64,000 bases of DNA, from positions 111,991,315 through 112,055,314 of the forward strand of contig CM037089.1 of NCBI GenBank assembly GCA_020916435.1. Direction: 5' to 3'. Positions 13,401 to 22,863 of this stretch are shown here, piece after piece. Under the pieces are notes generated by a model. That model saw only the letters and a list, made by a program, of their open reading frames with translations. It was not told where the DNA came from and did no database searches. This stretch comes from Oxytropis ochrocephala (lineage: Eukaryota > Streptophyta > Magnoliopsida > Fabales > Fabaceae). The translations under genes were made by a program, and so were the position numbers. The number at the start of each line of letters is the position of its first letter. Position 1 is the stretch's first letter.

Positions 13401-16400
13401 ACTCAAGAGAATCAACTAAGAAGCTTGAGAAATTTAGAGATCAAATGTCTTCTCTCTAAGATCCAAGCTACTGTGCGCTGCAAGGTTCGTGACCAACTTG
13501 TGATTCCACAGAGTTGCCAGAAGGCATCAATTCCTACTCAGGAAATTCCAATTTCAATTCAGAGCTACAAACCAACAAGGGTTTCTGAAATTGAGGTCAT
13601 CAGCTCTGAAGGGTCAAGGGTTAAGGCAGAGAAACTGGAAGAAGAAGATCATTTTATGGGTGACGAAGACATAGAGAAATCGCAGGGCGAAGGAAAGTGC
13701 GATTCCGCCAAAGCCACAGCATCAGCGTCTCCGTCATTGGTGTTTCCGTCTCGTACTATCGACCCTCGTTCGCAATTCTGCTTCAACTTCATTCGACAGC
13801 AGTTTGTTTCGTTCGCGCGCCGGCAGCAACAGTGCTATTTGGCGTGCAACAGTCTTGCTTAGGTGAGGTGAGGTTTGCACAATTTTCTCTTAGTGCAATT
13901 CTGTTCAACAAAACCAAATGTTTCGATCCTGGCGGACAAATAGCATTCTGGTCTCCATCAACAGCGTCCCGTTTATTGCATTTTGTTATTTTCTTCTTCA
14001 ATCACCAAAATCTCTAACGATGGTTGATTTTCCGTCAATGAGATTGCTACGTGGGCTAATTTTAAAAATGTGCGAGTGTGAATTTAACAAGAGACATAGT
14101 TCAGTTTGTGTCATCGCAACGCTGCTAACTATTCTTGCTAGACAGAGTCACGCTTATATCACCTTCAAGGTGTTTGATCAAATGCCAAGGTATGTTGTGA
14201 GCTTCACTATTGAGTGCACTATCAATAGGCTCGAAAATTCTGTTGTTGATCTGCCCCAAAACATGAATAAGATGAATATTACCACTGGTAAGCACACCCT
14301 ATTCTATTGTGCAATTGATATTGTTGCTAACAATGTGGACATGACTATATGTTCTTACTTTTGGGTGGTGAAAATTTATGGGTTTGTGTCAAGTGTGAAT
14401 AATGTCTCTTGCATAACTGGTTTTCTAATTCAATTTTGTAACAAGAGATATGAAGGAAATTCTTGGGGTCAATCTTCTCTTGTTATTCTTACATCTGATG
14501 TTATTGGATTTGATTTTTCCAAAGTCAAGCAAAATGGTAGTAATGCACCTGGTAACTACAGTGGGATAAGTTTATGGTTTTGGAAACTATTAAATGATGG
14601 GTTACATGTTCATTCGATGGGTAATTCTCCTGCCACTTACCAACATGTCATTAAGGATTCTATACTCTCTCAATTAGTTAAACCGGTAGTGCTCGCATAG
14701 AAAGATGATTAACGAGGGTAACATTATTTCCTCTAAGCATGTTATCTCTGTTTTACAAGTAGACACTTCTCTCATCAAGTCTGTGTTTTTCGATTAATTA
14801 CAAGATTGTAAAATTGTGGATTTTGTATTTCTCACTTCAATTGTTGGTGATATTGTGTCTTGCGATGATTTGGCAACCTCTGTGGCAATTGTCGATAACC
14901 CTTCGCTTTATATTTGTTAGTTGATTGGATTTAAAAATTTGGAATTTATGTCTTGGATTTGGTCCACTCTTGAGCATAGCCAATTTCATGGTTTAGGCTC
15001 TGGTTGACAAATGATTGTTGGGTGTGTTCATGTTGTCTTTGTTAGTGTGAATCAACCAAGTGAGTTGCAAGAGTTTGTCACTTGGTGTAGGATTGTTTGA
15101 AGACAAGAAAGCTAGAGGAGAGTATTTGGCCTCTAATTTTGATTGCAAGAATATTGGGCATGGTAATTGCATCTTCACTAGCATGTTGATCGAACTTGGC
15201 ATGCACTTAGTTGTTCTTCATTGCCATAAACATTCATTCATTGAAATGAATATTATTGAAACCGATTCGATGGAAAAACTTCTAATCAAGGAGTTAAAGA
15301 TTTATTTGCGAGTCCAAGGCATGTGAACTCTAATGAATATAGAAACAATAGTGGTCAAGGATTCGAGTTTATTTCTCTTTGCTTGTGACAATGAAGTTGT
15401 TCTCATGAATAAACTAGAGTTTGTTCTTTGGATTGGCCCTTTATGGAGAGGAAGAAAATTAGAATTGCAGCGGTGGGTGAACTCGATCATTTGGCTGAAG
15501 ACAAGTTTAGTTTAAGCCAAGATCAAATTGCATTGTTTTTGGTTGCAAAGTTATATGTTTCTTTTATTGATGCAACTATAGATAAAGAAGGTGGTGCTGA
15601 TAGTGTGGCCAAGGCTGAGAATGATATTTTGAGCAAGATCTTTTTAAGCATTTGAGCTTGGAGACAACGATTGCAATTATATGTAGCATGTATGGAAGCA
15701 TCGATTGCACTAACAAGGCATGATCTAGAAGGCAAGATAAACAATTATGGTGGGTTGCATGGAATCGGATCTTCCATTGGTAGAATCAAAATTGAATTGG
15801 TTGTCACAGTCTTGTAGATTTGAGACCATTTGTTGAAGATTTTATACTCAATGGTCTACAAAAGAAGCTGGTCGACTTTCTCAAACAGGATTCTGAAGAC
15901 ACACAAAGGTTGGTTAGTCAAGAGAAGTCTTTTGCTCGTGCTTCTCTTATTGAGGCTACTATTGATAGAGAAAGTGGCGCTCTCAAAACTGTCCTCCAGA
16001 TTCTTGAAGATGGATTTTTCTCTTTGATAACATTTGAATGTAAGAATTGTCTTGTGGTGGTTGTTTCACAGGAAAATGATTGATTGGGGTGGAATACAAG
16101 TTACTTCGGGTCTACTCAAATGGAAGGCTTTACCTCCTAAGCATGGCACATTGAAGTATTCATCCTTGAGGACAAGGATGTTTGAAGGGGCGGGAATTGT
16201 CACAGTAAATAAATATTAGTATTTACCTTTTTACCTAGTAGGTTTATTTCTAGCACTTTTATGCTTTTGTCTTATTGTGTGACTTACCATGTTCTAGAAT
16301 ATTTCTAGGGAATATTGGCAATGACTAGCTAATCATTTGTGGCTAGATTGTCCTATTTATATCCTTTCCTAGTATTGAATGAAGCAACCAATCAATATCA

Positions 16401-17164
16401 ATCAAATACTCTCTTAACCCTAAAACCTCTCTTTATTCCTCTCTCAACTCATGAACTATCGAAGGGTATTCATCCCATTACCTTTCCTAGCTTGAGTTAG
16501 GGTATTACCGGAGATCATTCTCCCTAGTATCCATTTATCTTGTTACAGTAAGTTGCTCATCAATAAGTTTAATGGTTTAGTCCCTTTGATGATTGCATTT
16601 CTTTATTTGAACCTTTCTCTTATGTCATTTATGATTTATCGAAAAAGAAACTCAAGTCTCAATCTTTAGTTTTCTTAATTATTATTTTCTTTTGAACCAA
16701 TTTTTTATTCGAAACAGAAATAATATGTTCTCAGTTCCCTATTATACAATCTCTAAGAGAGTATGCCTTTTGCAAGAGATTACTTATTATATGTTAAGAG
16801 GATTATGTGTCTTTCCTTGCAAAAGCAAAGCAATGTAAGGAAATTGTGAATGTGCCATTAATTCTGGTACTTTTGTAACTTTCAGGACTTTTCCTACAGA
16901 AGAGGTGATTATCTTTTATTTGGTTCTGAAACTAGTGGCCTACCACCAGAAGCCTTATTAGAATGCAAAAGTGAACAATTTGGTGGTGGAACTATCAGGA
17001 TCCCAATGGTTGAAACATATGTCAGGTGTTTGAATCTGTCAGTAAGTGTTGGTATAGCTTTGTATGAAGCTTCTAGACAACTAAACTATGAATCACTTCA
17101 GATACCTTCAGAAACATGTATAGATACTGAGGAATCAATTATTGCTGAAGACATTTTTGCTTGA
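4488..17164 (+). CDS. SPOUT-family tRNA (cytidine/uridine) 2'-O-methyltransferase, TrmL/SpoU type, seven exons
   Basis: Exons 4488-4647, 4736-4851, 11789-11857, 11975-12033, 12519-12579, 12668-12721 and 16886-17164 (TGA at 17162-17164) join in frame to 265 codons plus stop, with GT-AG introns. Motif 1 is IPGNTGCIARTCAAS (exon 3); exon 4 has PLGYKVDDTKLKRAGLDYW; motif 2 LLFGSETSGLPPEA and motif 3 RIPM...RCLNLSVSVGIALYEA are in exon 7. These match TrmL-type SPOUT enzymes, which use S-adenosylmethionine to methylate the ribose at the tRNA wobble position. A Ser/Leu-rich N-terminus of about 55 residues suggests an organellar transit peptide (inference). The ATG at 4488 is the first in frame. The gene spans 12.7 kb because introns 2 and 6 contain complete LTR elements (5146-10407 and 12727-16547); no exon is interrupted. 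Confidence 0.88.
4652..4682 (+). repeat. (TC)n microsatellite at the start of intron 1
   Basis: A TC dinucleotide run directly follows the intron 1 donor (GTAATC at 4648) of the methyltransferase gene. If intron 1 were retained, translation would run on through Ser-Leu codons to a stop at about 4683. Confidence 0.8.
5535..9034 (-). pseudogene. Chromovirus pol: protease, RT, RNase H, integrase, chromodomain (frameshifted)
   Basis: Open segments are 9034-8396, 8475-8173, 8171-7827, 7930-7553 and 7574-5535. Protease: LLDSGSTHNFLD near 8820. RT: KDGSWRLCVDYRRLNQYTI near 8090 and the catalytic FFDDILVYS near 7770. The 679-codon segment holds RNase H (LETDASGRGIGAVL), the integrase HHCC finger ending SCTICQRNK, the DDE core (LDFVEGLP, TSDRDPIF, HPQSDGQTEIVNKAL) and a C-terminal chromodomain (ALVKWKDLPPDMATWEFYYD). 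The breaks fall between protease and RT, near 8170, near 7830-7930 within RT, and near 7553-7574. Integrase and chromodomain are intact, but RT cannot be read through. Confidence 0.88.
9060..10010 (-). pseudogene. Chromovirus gag with frameshift before a damaged zinc knuckle
   Basis: The first ATG is at 10010 on the minus strand (MTMTRSQSVADLDRKMEENI). Residues about 100-190 carry the retrotransposon gag signature, including FPRFDGKKVKDWLYKCDQFF and LEGLALQWHLNYMR. The first open frame ends at 9207. Beyond it, in other frames, lies a degenerate zinc knuckle near 9060-9130 beginning CWYCDE, in which the last cysteine is lost and one extra base shifts the frame. Gag packages the element RNA; this copy would not give a full-length product. 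Confidence 0.8.
10413..11788 (+). other. Remainder of methyltransferase intron 2; old repeat debris
   Basis: No coding signal. The stretch 10930-11700 looks like decayed LTR DNA: a tgttagac start, and a tail (ttctgtaattgagcgttttgc, about 11608) like legume copia LTR ends; this is low-confidence. A 64-bp direct duplication lies at 11151-11280. A (TA)n/(GA)n run is at 10770-10795. Confidence 0.4.
11151..11280 (+). repeat. 64-bp tandem duplication
   Basis: The unit tacatgaagtttgggtcttt recurs at 11151 and 11215, each copy running through gtgaggarcttttgttgata to acatata. The two copies differ at only a few bases, so the duplication is fairly recent. Confidence 0.85.
12266..12442. mobile_element. 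MITE-like inverted repeat in methyltransferase intron 4
   Basis: The left arm (tttgcagtcaagcagtcggt onward) and the right arm read in reverse (tgtgcagtcatgcatttggt) are imperfect inverted copies for about 70 bp. Both continue into the shared blocks CTCG...GTCC, GATC and AGTCCA. The whole segment could fold into a long hairpin. A clear TSD could not be set, so the superfamily is undecided. Confidence 0.6.
13113..13862 (+). CDS. Truncated gag-like ORF of the non-autonomous element
   Basis: A 249-residue open frame. Residues 15-75 match gag of the neighbouring chromovirus (FPKFNGFQVHEWLHKCEEFF; LEGLALQWHLNYMR), so the elements are relatives. From about residue 95 the match fades into Ser/Glu-rich sequence, and from about residue 195 the composition changes to Ala/Ser/Arg, suggesting the reading frame runs into captured DNA. 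No zinc knuckle is present. Whether a protein is made is unknown. Confidence 0.6.
   Translation: MEAMLRNQIGNAIGFPKFNGFQVHEWLHKCEEFFFLNNTPFEAKVRLVVHNLEGLALQWHLNYMRLRYHFDLHWYEYIADLYHRFGGSWEGEQYSYTQENQLRSLRNLEIKCLLSKIQATVRCKVRDQLVIPQSCQKASIPTQEIPISIQSYKPTRVSEIEVISSEGSRVKAEKLEEEDHFMGDEDIEKSQGEGKCDSAKATASASPSLVFPSRTIDPRSQFCFNFIRQQFVSFARRQQQCYLACNSLA
13918..14700 (+). CDS. Unrecognised 260-codon ORF inside the non-autonomous element
   Basis: The longest open frame in the foreign middle of the element. Residues about 75-105 (FKVFDQMPRYVVSFTI) resemble one PLS-class pentatricopeptide repeat, whose consensus reads KVFD.MP...VVSWT. The rest shows no motif I recognise. The ATG at 14020 (MVDFPSMRLLRGLI) is an equally plausible start. 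It lies between the gag remnant and further short frames (15060-15326, 15428-15655, 15820-16083) that may be broken pieces of the same captured sequence. It is either a captured gene fragment or a lineage-specific ORF. Confidence 0.35.
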   Translation: MFRSWRTNSILVSINSVPFIAFCYFLLQSPKSLTMVDFPSMRLLRGLILKMCECEFNKRHSSVCVIATLLTILARQSHAYITFKVFDQMPRYVVSFTIECTINRLENSVVDLPQNMNKMNITTGKHTLFYCAIDIVANNVDMTICSYFWVVKIYGFVSSVNNVSCITGFLIQFCNKRYEGNSWGQSSLVILTSDVIGFDFSKVKQNGSNAPGNYSGISLWFWKLLNDGLHVHSMGNSPATYQHVIKDSILSQLVKPVVLA

Positions 17165-17662
17165 TCACTAGATATTTATTTTATTTGAATACAGGGGATT
17201 TCTTAATTTATTGTGTCACAACCTGATCAAGGTCATTAAGGGAGTATTTAGAACTTAGAAGCGCTAATTTGGAGTTGAGCACAGCTATTTAGTAATAATA
17301 GCTTTTGTAAAAAATTGTAAGAAATACACTGGAAACTGAACCGTAGGCACCAAATAGCACTACAGAACGAGTGTTTTGTTTCCTTATTCCTCTTATTCTT
17401 ACTTTTCTTTTCGTACTATCCCTCATTTCATTTTAGAGTTCATTTGGGTTTATTTTATTGCAAAGTACTTGGCGTGTTTGGTCTTCAAGTTAGAATCAAT
17501 TCTAGAGGTAAGATCCATTTTGTTCTAGAATACTCAAATATACCAAAAGCTATTTTATGTCTTTAGAATCACTTTTGGTTCTTTCAAAAGTAAATCCAAA
17601 CATGTCAATAATACATCTAAATTGTATTCTCAAACAATTATATATTGTTTTCACACATTTAA
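17165..17662 (+). other. 3' flank of the methyltransferase gene with a small MITE-like element
   Basis: No coding. The segment 17473-17605 starts CGTGTTTGG and ends CCAAACATG, with an interior gaatcaattctagaggtaa typical of a short legume MITE; terminal repeats are short and no TSD was fixed. The first 250 bases probably hold the 3' UTR of the upstream gene. Confidence 0.4.
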
Positions 17663-18600
17663 CATGTCCATAACTCGACTAATCATTTATTCGAAAATAA
17701 ATCGCTAGTTAATTTCGTAAATCGAAATTAACGGAACTAGGGATGTTACAATCACCTTGTCCTCAAAATTGTTCAAATTTTACCTCATAAAACCAGTACG
17801 GTAACAAGCAATTATGTATGAGTAAAGTAGCACCATTATCAACAATCAGATGTCAAATGCTAAGGGAATGGTCCTCCGTGGAATTCACAATCAAAAGATA
17901 CTTAAAATTGTATACATTTAGTTTCTAATAAAACCTCAACGGTCATTATCAGACTCACCTTCACATGACATAAAGATTTTAACTCATCAAACCATGCAAA
18001 TAAATAAGCTACACTATTTTATTATAGTGGTCCTCAAATAGCTTATTTAACCAAAAAGAAACTAAGTAACCGAAGAACACTACTCACCCACTTGACATTC
18101 TAACAACAAGTCAATGCAAAATATTCAATTTCACATTTCATTATGGGTTGACACAACTAATCGGAAGGTCGAGCATCGAAATAGTATGATGGAAGGAAAG
18201 GGCGAGGGACTCACCACAACTAAAATTGACCATAAGCATAAAATACCATGTAACATAATACTTTCATTCAAATTTCACCCAATCTAATATTGACCAATCC
18301 TATCATGATAGTTGCTTGTTTAAGCATGTGATTTGAGTTGGGTTAAATCCGTGAGACAATGGATTTGATGTAAAATAGTGAGAAAATTGGTGGCCCATTG
18401 ATGTTGACACAAATGCTCATGGTAGCCGATACGGGCCATGTCGGTTGGTTTGCAAAGATTTGCCCGAACCGCAGCTGACATGGACGACCGTGGAGGCTGC
18501 CACGGATTGTAGCAATCCATCACGTGCCTTGTTTGTAGTTTTAGTTTTATTTTTATTTTTTCAAACATTTGTTTCTGATCCTTCTCAACTCGAATAATCA
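17663..18600 (-). mobile_element. Gypsy LTR 5' end and adjoining element 3' end, truncated
   Basis: Read on the minus strand, 17750 starts TGTAACATCCCTAGTTCCG, the same family as the solo LTR at 205, and about 88 bp of LTR are retained. Directly before it is TTTGAGGACAAGGTGAT, the usual last codons before the 3' LTR of gypsy elements. The following DNA up to about 18600 is non-coding and repeat-like, and its right limit is a guess. Confidence 0.55.
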
Positions 18601-18623
18601 CATGAAGTAGATATTAATAACAA

Positions 18624-18962
18624 GGCTAAAAGGTATTTTTAGTCCCTGCAAATGTCAAGAAAATCTAGTTTAGTCCCTGCAATTCCAAAATTTTTAAAAT
18701 AGTCCCTGCAATTAGTAAGCGTTACTACTTTAGTCCTCTTTGTTACTTCACTCTTAAAAAGGAGGGACTAAATCTGGATTTTCTTGACATTTGCAGGGAC
18801 TAAAAGTACCTTTTAAATGGAATTGCAGGGACTAAAGTAGTAACAGCAGGGACTAAAGTAGTAACATTTACTAATTGCAGGGACTATTTTAAAAATTTTG
18901 GAATTGCAGGGACTAAACTGGATTTTCTTGACATTTGCAGGGACTAAAAGTACCTTTTAGCC
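18624..18962. mobile_element. MULE-type MITE with long terminal inverted repeats
   Basis: Starts GGCTAAAAGGTA and ends TACCTTTTAGCC; the arms are near-identical inverted copies for about 100 bp. It is flanked by the perfect 9-bp TSD taataacaa at 18615-18623 and 18963-18971, the Mutator hallmark. The interior repeats variants of gcagggactaaa. No coding capacity. Confidence 0.92.
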
Positions 18963-18987
18963 TAATAACAATTCAATACATACTTAG

Positions 18988-21900
18988 TGTTATGAATAAT
19001 ATGATGGATGTCTACTTCTATTTGGCTTCCACGAACATTACTCCCTTGTTGTAATGGGTTGTAAGTGACTCTTAATGTTTGATCTTTCACTTATCTTTCG
19101 CATCATTATATACCCGGAATGGCCCAACCGGTTATGCCAAACAACAAACTTTTTTGAGATTTGTAAACTTCTGGTTTACAATACGTGCTTTAGTTGCACT
19201 GATATAAGTGTAGTACAAACTAGATGAAAAACCGAACAGTTTTTCCACTACACTTATTTTAGCCAAAGTATGTCTCGCTATATAAAGATACTCAATATCG
19301 CATTCATCTCTTGTTTAAATATGATATCCATTTGGACGAATATCTTTGAAACTTAATAAATTTCTATGAGACTTAGGGAATACAATGGATTCTCAATTTG
19401 TAAACTTAGATAAGCAAACTAATAAACTTTACTCATTTGTGCAATGATACATAGAAAAAGTAATTTGTTCAATCTATCTGGGATGCTTGAATGATTAATT
19501 CTTCTATAATGTATCATGAACATAGATGAACACGATATGTTTCAATATTAAGTTCTTTGCACAATCCTTGTAGGATGCTTGAATATTGAATTCTTCGGGA
19601 ATTCATCAAGAATAGTCAAACATGATAATCGTCTTTAGGCAATCCAATAAGGATGCTTGAATGTTGAATTCTTTGGAAATTCATCAAGAATTGAAAACAT
19701 GATAACCATAGTAGCTTGATAAAATTCTTAACAAAATTTCTATGCAAGAAATATAAAATATTAACATGATAAAACAAAAGCTATAAGGAAGGACATCATA
19801 ATTTTTTTGACCAGTGGGAAGAAGAAGAACATCATAATATGATAATAAGTTAGATTAATTATAAGATAGTAGAGGAAAACATATATTTGTCAAATAGCCT
19901 CGAAGCTTATTAGAAATTTCTTCATAATAGTAGATTAGCTCTTCTGAAGCCTTCAATTATATTTGAAGGGTCAAATATAGTACTAACATCAGTTTCTCGC
20001 TTCACTAAATAATAGAAATATTTCATATCCTTCATAATTGTATGGATATGGTTTTGCTATCAACAATACACATATCTTCATGATGATCGGTAAAGAAGTC
20101 AACAACATCCAAGTTAGTAACATCCATATTACTGTCATCTTCATAAAATAAGAACTTCCAATTTCTACTTGGGAACATGCAGTTTTGCATTTTGCAACTG
20201 TGATTCGTATCAAGCCAACAAGTTATCACAACTCTTTCCCTTTGCATTTGGTTTTTGGTCACAAACTTAATATTTTTCATCTTAGGTTCTTTAGATGTGC
20301 AATGTATGATCCAAATTCTCCGTTCACAAAGCACTATGATAGGTCCTCAAAGAATTTTTGGAATATATATTGGATATAAATCTCCATGTATAATAAAGTA
20401 ATTTTGAGCCAACAATTGGAGATTTGTTTATAGTCTAGTTTCATGAATTAAATTTCTCCGCATTAGGGGGAGAGAATAAGCAGTTGAAAAAAGAGATTAG
20501 TAGGAATGAAATATCATTGTCACAGCTTGATCCTCAAACTAAACAATGTGAACTAGAAGTTCCAAAAGATAATTCACTTGTAAAGCTTAGAAAATCATCT
20601 ACCAAATGCATTTTCTGATTCAAAGGTGTGACCAAATCATACATATCAGCTGCTAATGCTCCAATAAAATTGATGTCCCTGTTGGACAATCAAATATTGC
20701 ACATGAGTCTCAATGGCACCTGAAGCGTAGTAGACCAATCGGTTCCAAAGATAAAAATCCTCGAATAAGAAAGGAGCTAAAACGAAAGATGGTCCAAGCG
20801 AGGATATAAAAACTCTAAAAGAGTCTTCAGACATAATTAACATTTCAGTTCCAGAAGAACTAATCAGGTACCTGAAAATTTCTGACATTAAAGAGATCTC
20901 AATGAATTATGTCAAGAATGAAATACAATGGAACCGAAATGAAGTCAACGTTGACGATGTTTTTACATATAATATAGCGCTAATTGTTATAAATGATAGT
21001 GAGGATCATGAACCAAAGTCTACTAAAGATTGTAAACATGTGAATTGGCCAAAAATTGAAAAATGAATTTGAAGCAGAATTAAACTCGCTTTACAAGCAA
21101 AAAGTTTTTGAAACTGTAGTCCAAACACCTGAAGGTGTGAAACCAGTTGAATACAAATGAGTTTTTATGCAAAAAGCAAAATGAGAATGGTGAAAATATG
21201 AGTTTCAAAGCTCGACATGTTGCTCAAGGGTGGATGTGAGTACTTTTCAGTACTTAATTAGCCTTGTAGCACATGAAGAGCTCAATTCTCACAAGATGAG
21301 TGTTACTACACCTTATTTGTATGACTCATTTAATAGTCATAATTATTTGAAGATCCCTGAAGGATTTAATATTCTAATACACACTTTTCAGATTCTCGAG
21401 ATGATTAGTCAAATTGAATCAATCCCTTGATGAAATAATATCATTTGAACACATATGGTATAATCGTCTAAATTTATATTCTAAAGGAATGATACAAAAA
21501 TGACATCACTTGTCCATATAGTTTTATGAAAATATTTGGAAAAGAATTTGCTATAACTGATGTCTATGTTGATGACATAAACATTATCGGAACTCCTGAA
21601 GAGCTTCCAAAAACTATAGACTATTCAAAGAAAGAGCTCTAGATGAATGACCTCAAATTATATCTGATGGATTTTGAGGTTGAACCTATAGTTGACCTCT
21701 AAATGAAAAATTCTAGAATGACTCAAGATACAAAGAAGTATCTCCAAATAAATTCTTTTGAAAAATAAAGTCTCATATTGATCTACAAAAGTTATTTAGA
21801 TTGACTACATGAGTTGTGTTGTAAGAATATATAAAATACCTTTGTCCCGAAGACTATGAAAGCATGCATGCATATTACCAAATGTTATATCCCTTGATAT

Positions 21901-22863
21901 GGTAATATTATGTGATAATTAGTAGTAATATAGTTCATTACAAACCAAAATGTCGTAAAACAAAGTGGGATGCATATTTCATTTTTAATGAATAAATCAT
22001 TTTATATATGTTCTCCAAGTTAAGCATGCAGATACAAAGTATTTTTCTGATCTAGATCAAGTCAGATTGCAAGTCAGCCATTCTTTACATGAGATGACAT
22101 TGAAATAAATTTTTGATCTACAAAACAATCTATAGTTGTTGCTTCTTCAGTTCTTGCTCAAATGTCAACAATTCAAGGAAGTAGTCATGAAGATAATATT
22201 GACAGCAAAAATCCATTAAAAGAGGATATATCACAAGTGACAGAGCGGAGTTGATCGCTCCATATGCACTCAAGGAGAAAATTCAGATGTAGTAATTCAG
22301 ATTCTTAAGTGACACTTCAAATAGGGGGAGAGAAACTGCACTCTTTTTTCCTTTACCATGGTTTTATCCCACTGGGTTTTCCTGGAAATATTTTTAACGA
22401 GGCAGTTCCCATTGAACGGATATTGTACTCTTTTTCCTTCACTGGATTTTTTTCCCTCTGGGTTTTTTTCTAGTAAGGTTTTAATGAGGCATATCCTCAG
22501 TGGACATCCAAGGGGGAGTGTTATGAATAATATGATGAATGTCACTTCTATTTGACTTCCACTAACATTACTCCCTTGTTGTAATGGGTTGTAAGTGGCT
22601 CTTAATGTTTGATCTTTCACTTGCCCTTTCTTACCCTATAAATAAGGCTATTTCCTATCTAAGTGACACACTTGAAAAGAATAGAAACACTCTCATCTTC
22701 TATATTTGTACTTATCTTCTTCATCTTTATTCTTGCTTTTATCTCTTATTTTATAACACTTAGGAGAAATTTAAGTTCCCCAAGGTTAAAAATAAACAAT
22801 TTGCAAAATCAAAATCTTGACCGTCCTTTGGATAAATTCATCGGGTCAATAATGGGGTTTTAA
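18988..22863 (+). mobile_element. Rearranged, decayed Ty1/copia element
   Basis: A partial LTR (18988 to about 19090) matches the LTR starting at 22519 (tgttatgaataatatgatg). The second LTR follows a copia-style tail and the purine tract CAAGGGGGAG; its end near 22863 is approximate. Plus-strand pol remnants: integrase end (IRIKPTSYHNSFPLHLVFGH, about 20195) and RT (VYVDDINIIGTPEELPK-like, about 21565), with many stops. From about 19090 to 20170 the sequence is coding-like only on the minus strand (SHRNLLSFKDIRPNGYHI, about 19320-19380; then a GAG-pre-integrase-like block), meaning that part is inverted relative to the rest. Confidence 0.7.

Larger units (their letters stand above)
12727..16547 (+). 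mobile_element. Non-autonomous chromovirus-type LTR element with foreign middle, at a splice donor
   Basis: LTRs 12727-13076 and 16198-16547, both 350 bp, differ at three positions seen by eye. TSD gtaag is at 12722-12726 and 16548-16552. The primer site ATTGGTATCAGAGC follows the left LTR, and a purine tract GAAGGGGCGGGAAT precedes the right LTR. Retroviral content is only an N-terminal gag (13113 onward) and a chromodomain-like tail (LLKWKALPPKHGTL, about 16108-16150). No protease, RT or integrase is present, so movement must have used proteins supplied in trans. The middle (about 13680-16070) has no recognisable retroelement sequence. Confidence 0.9.
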
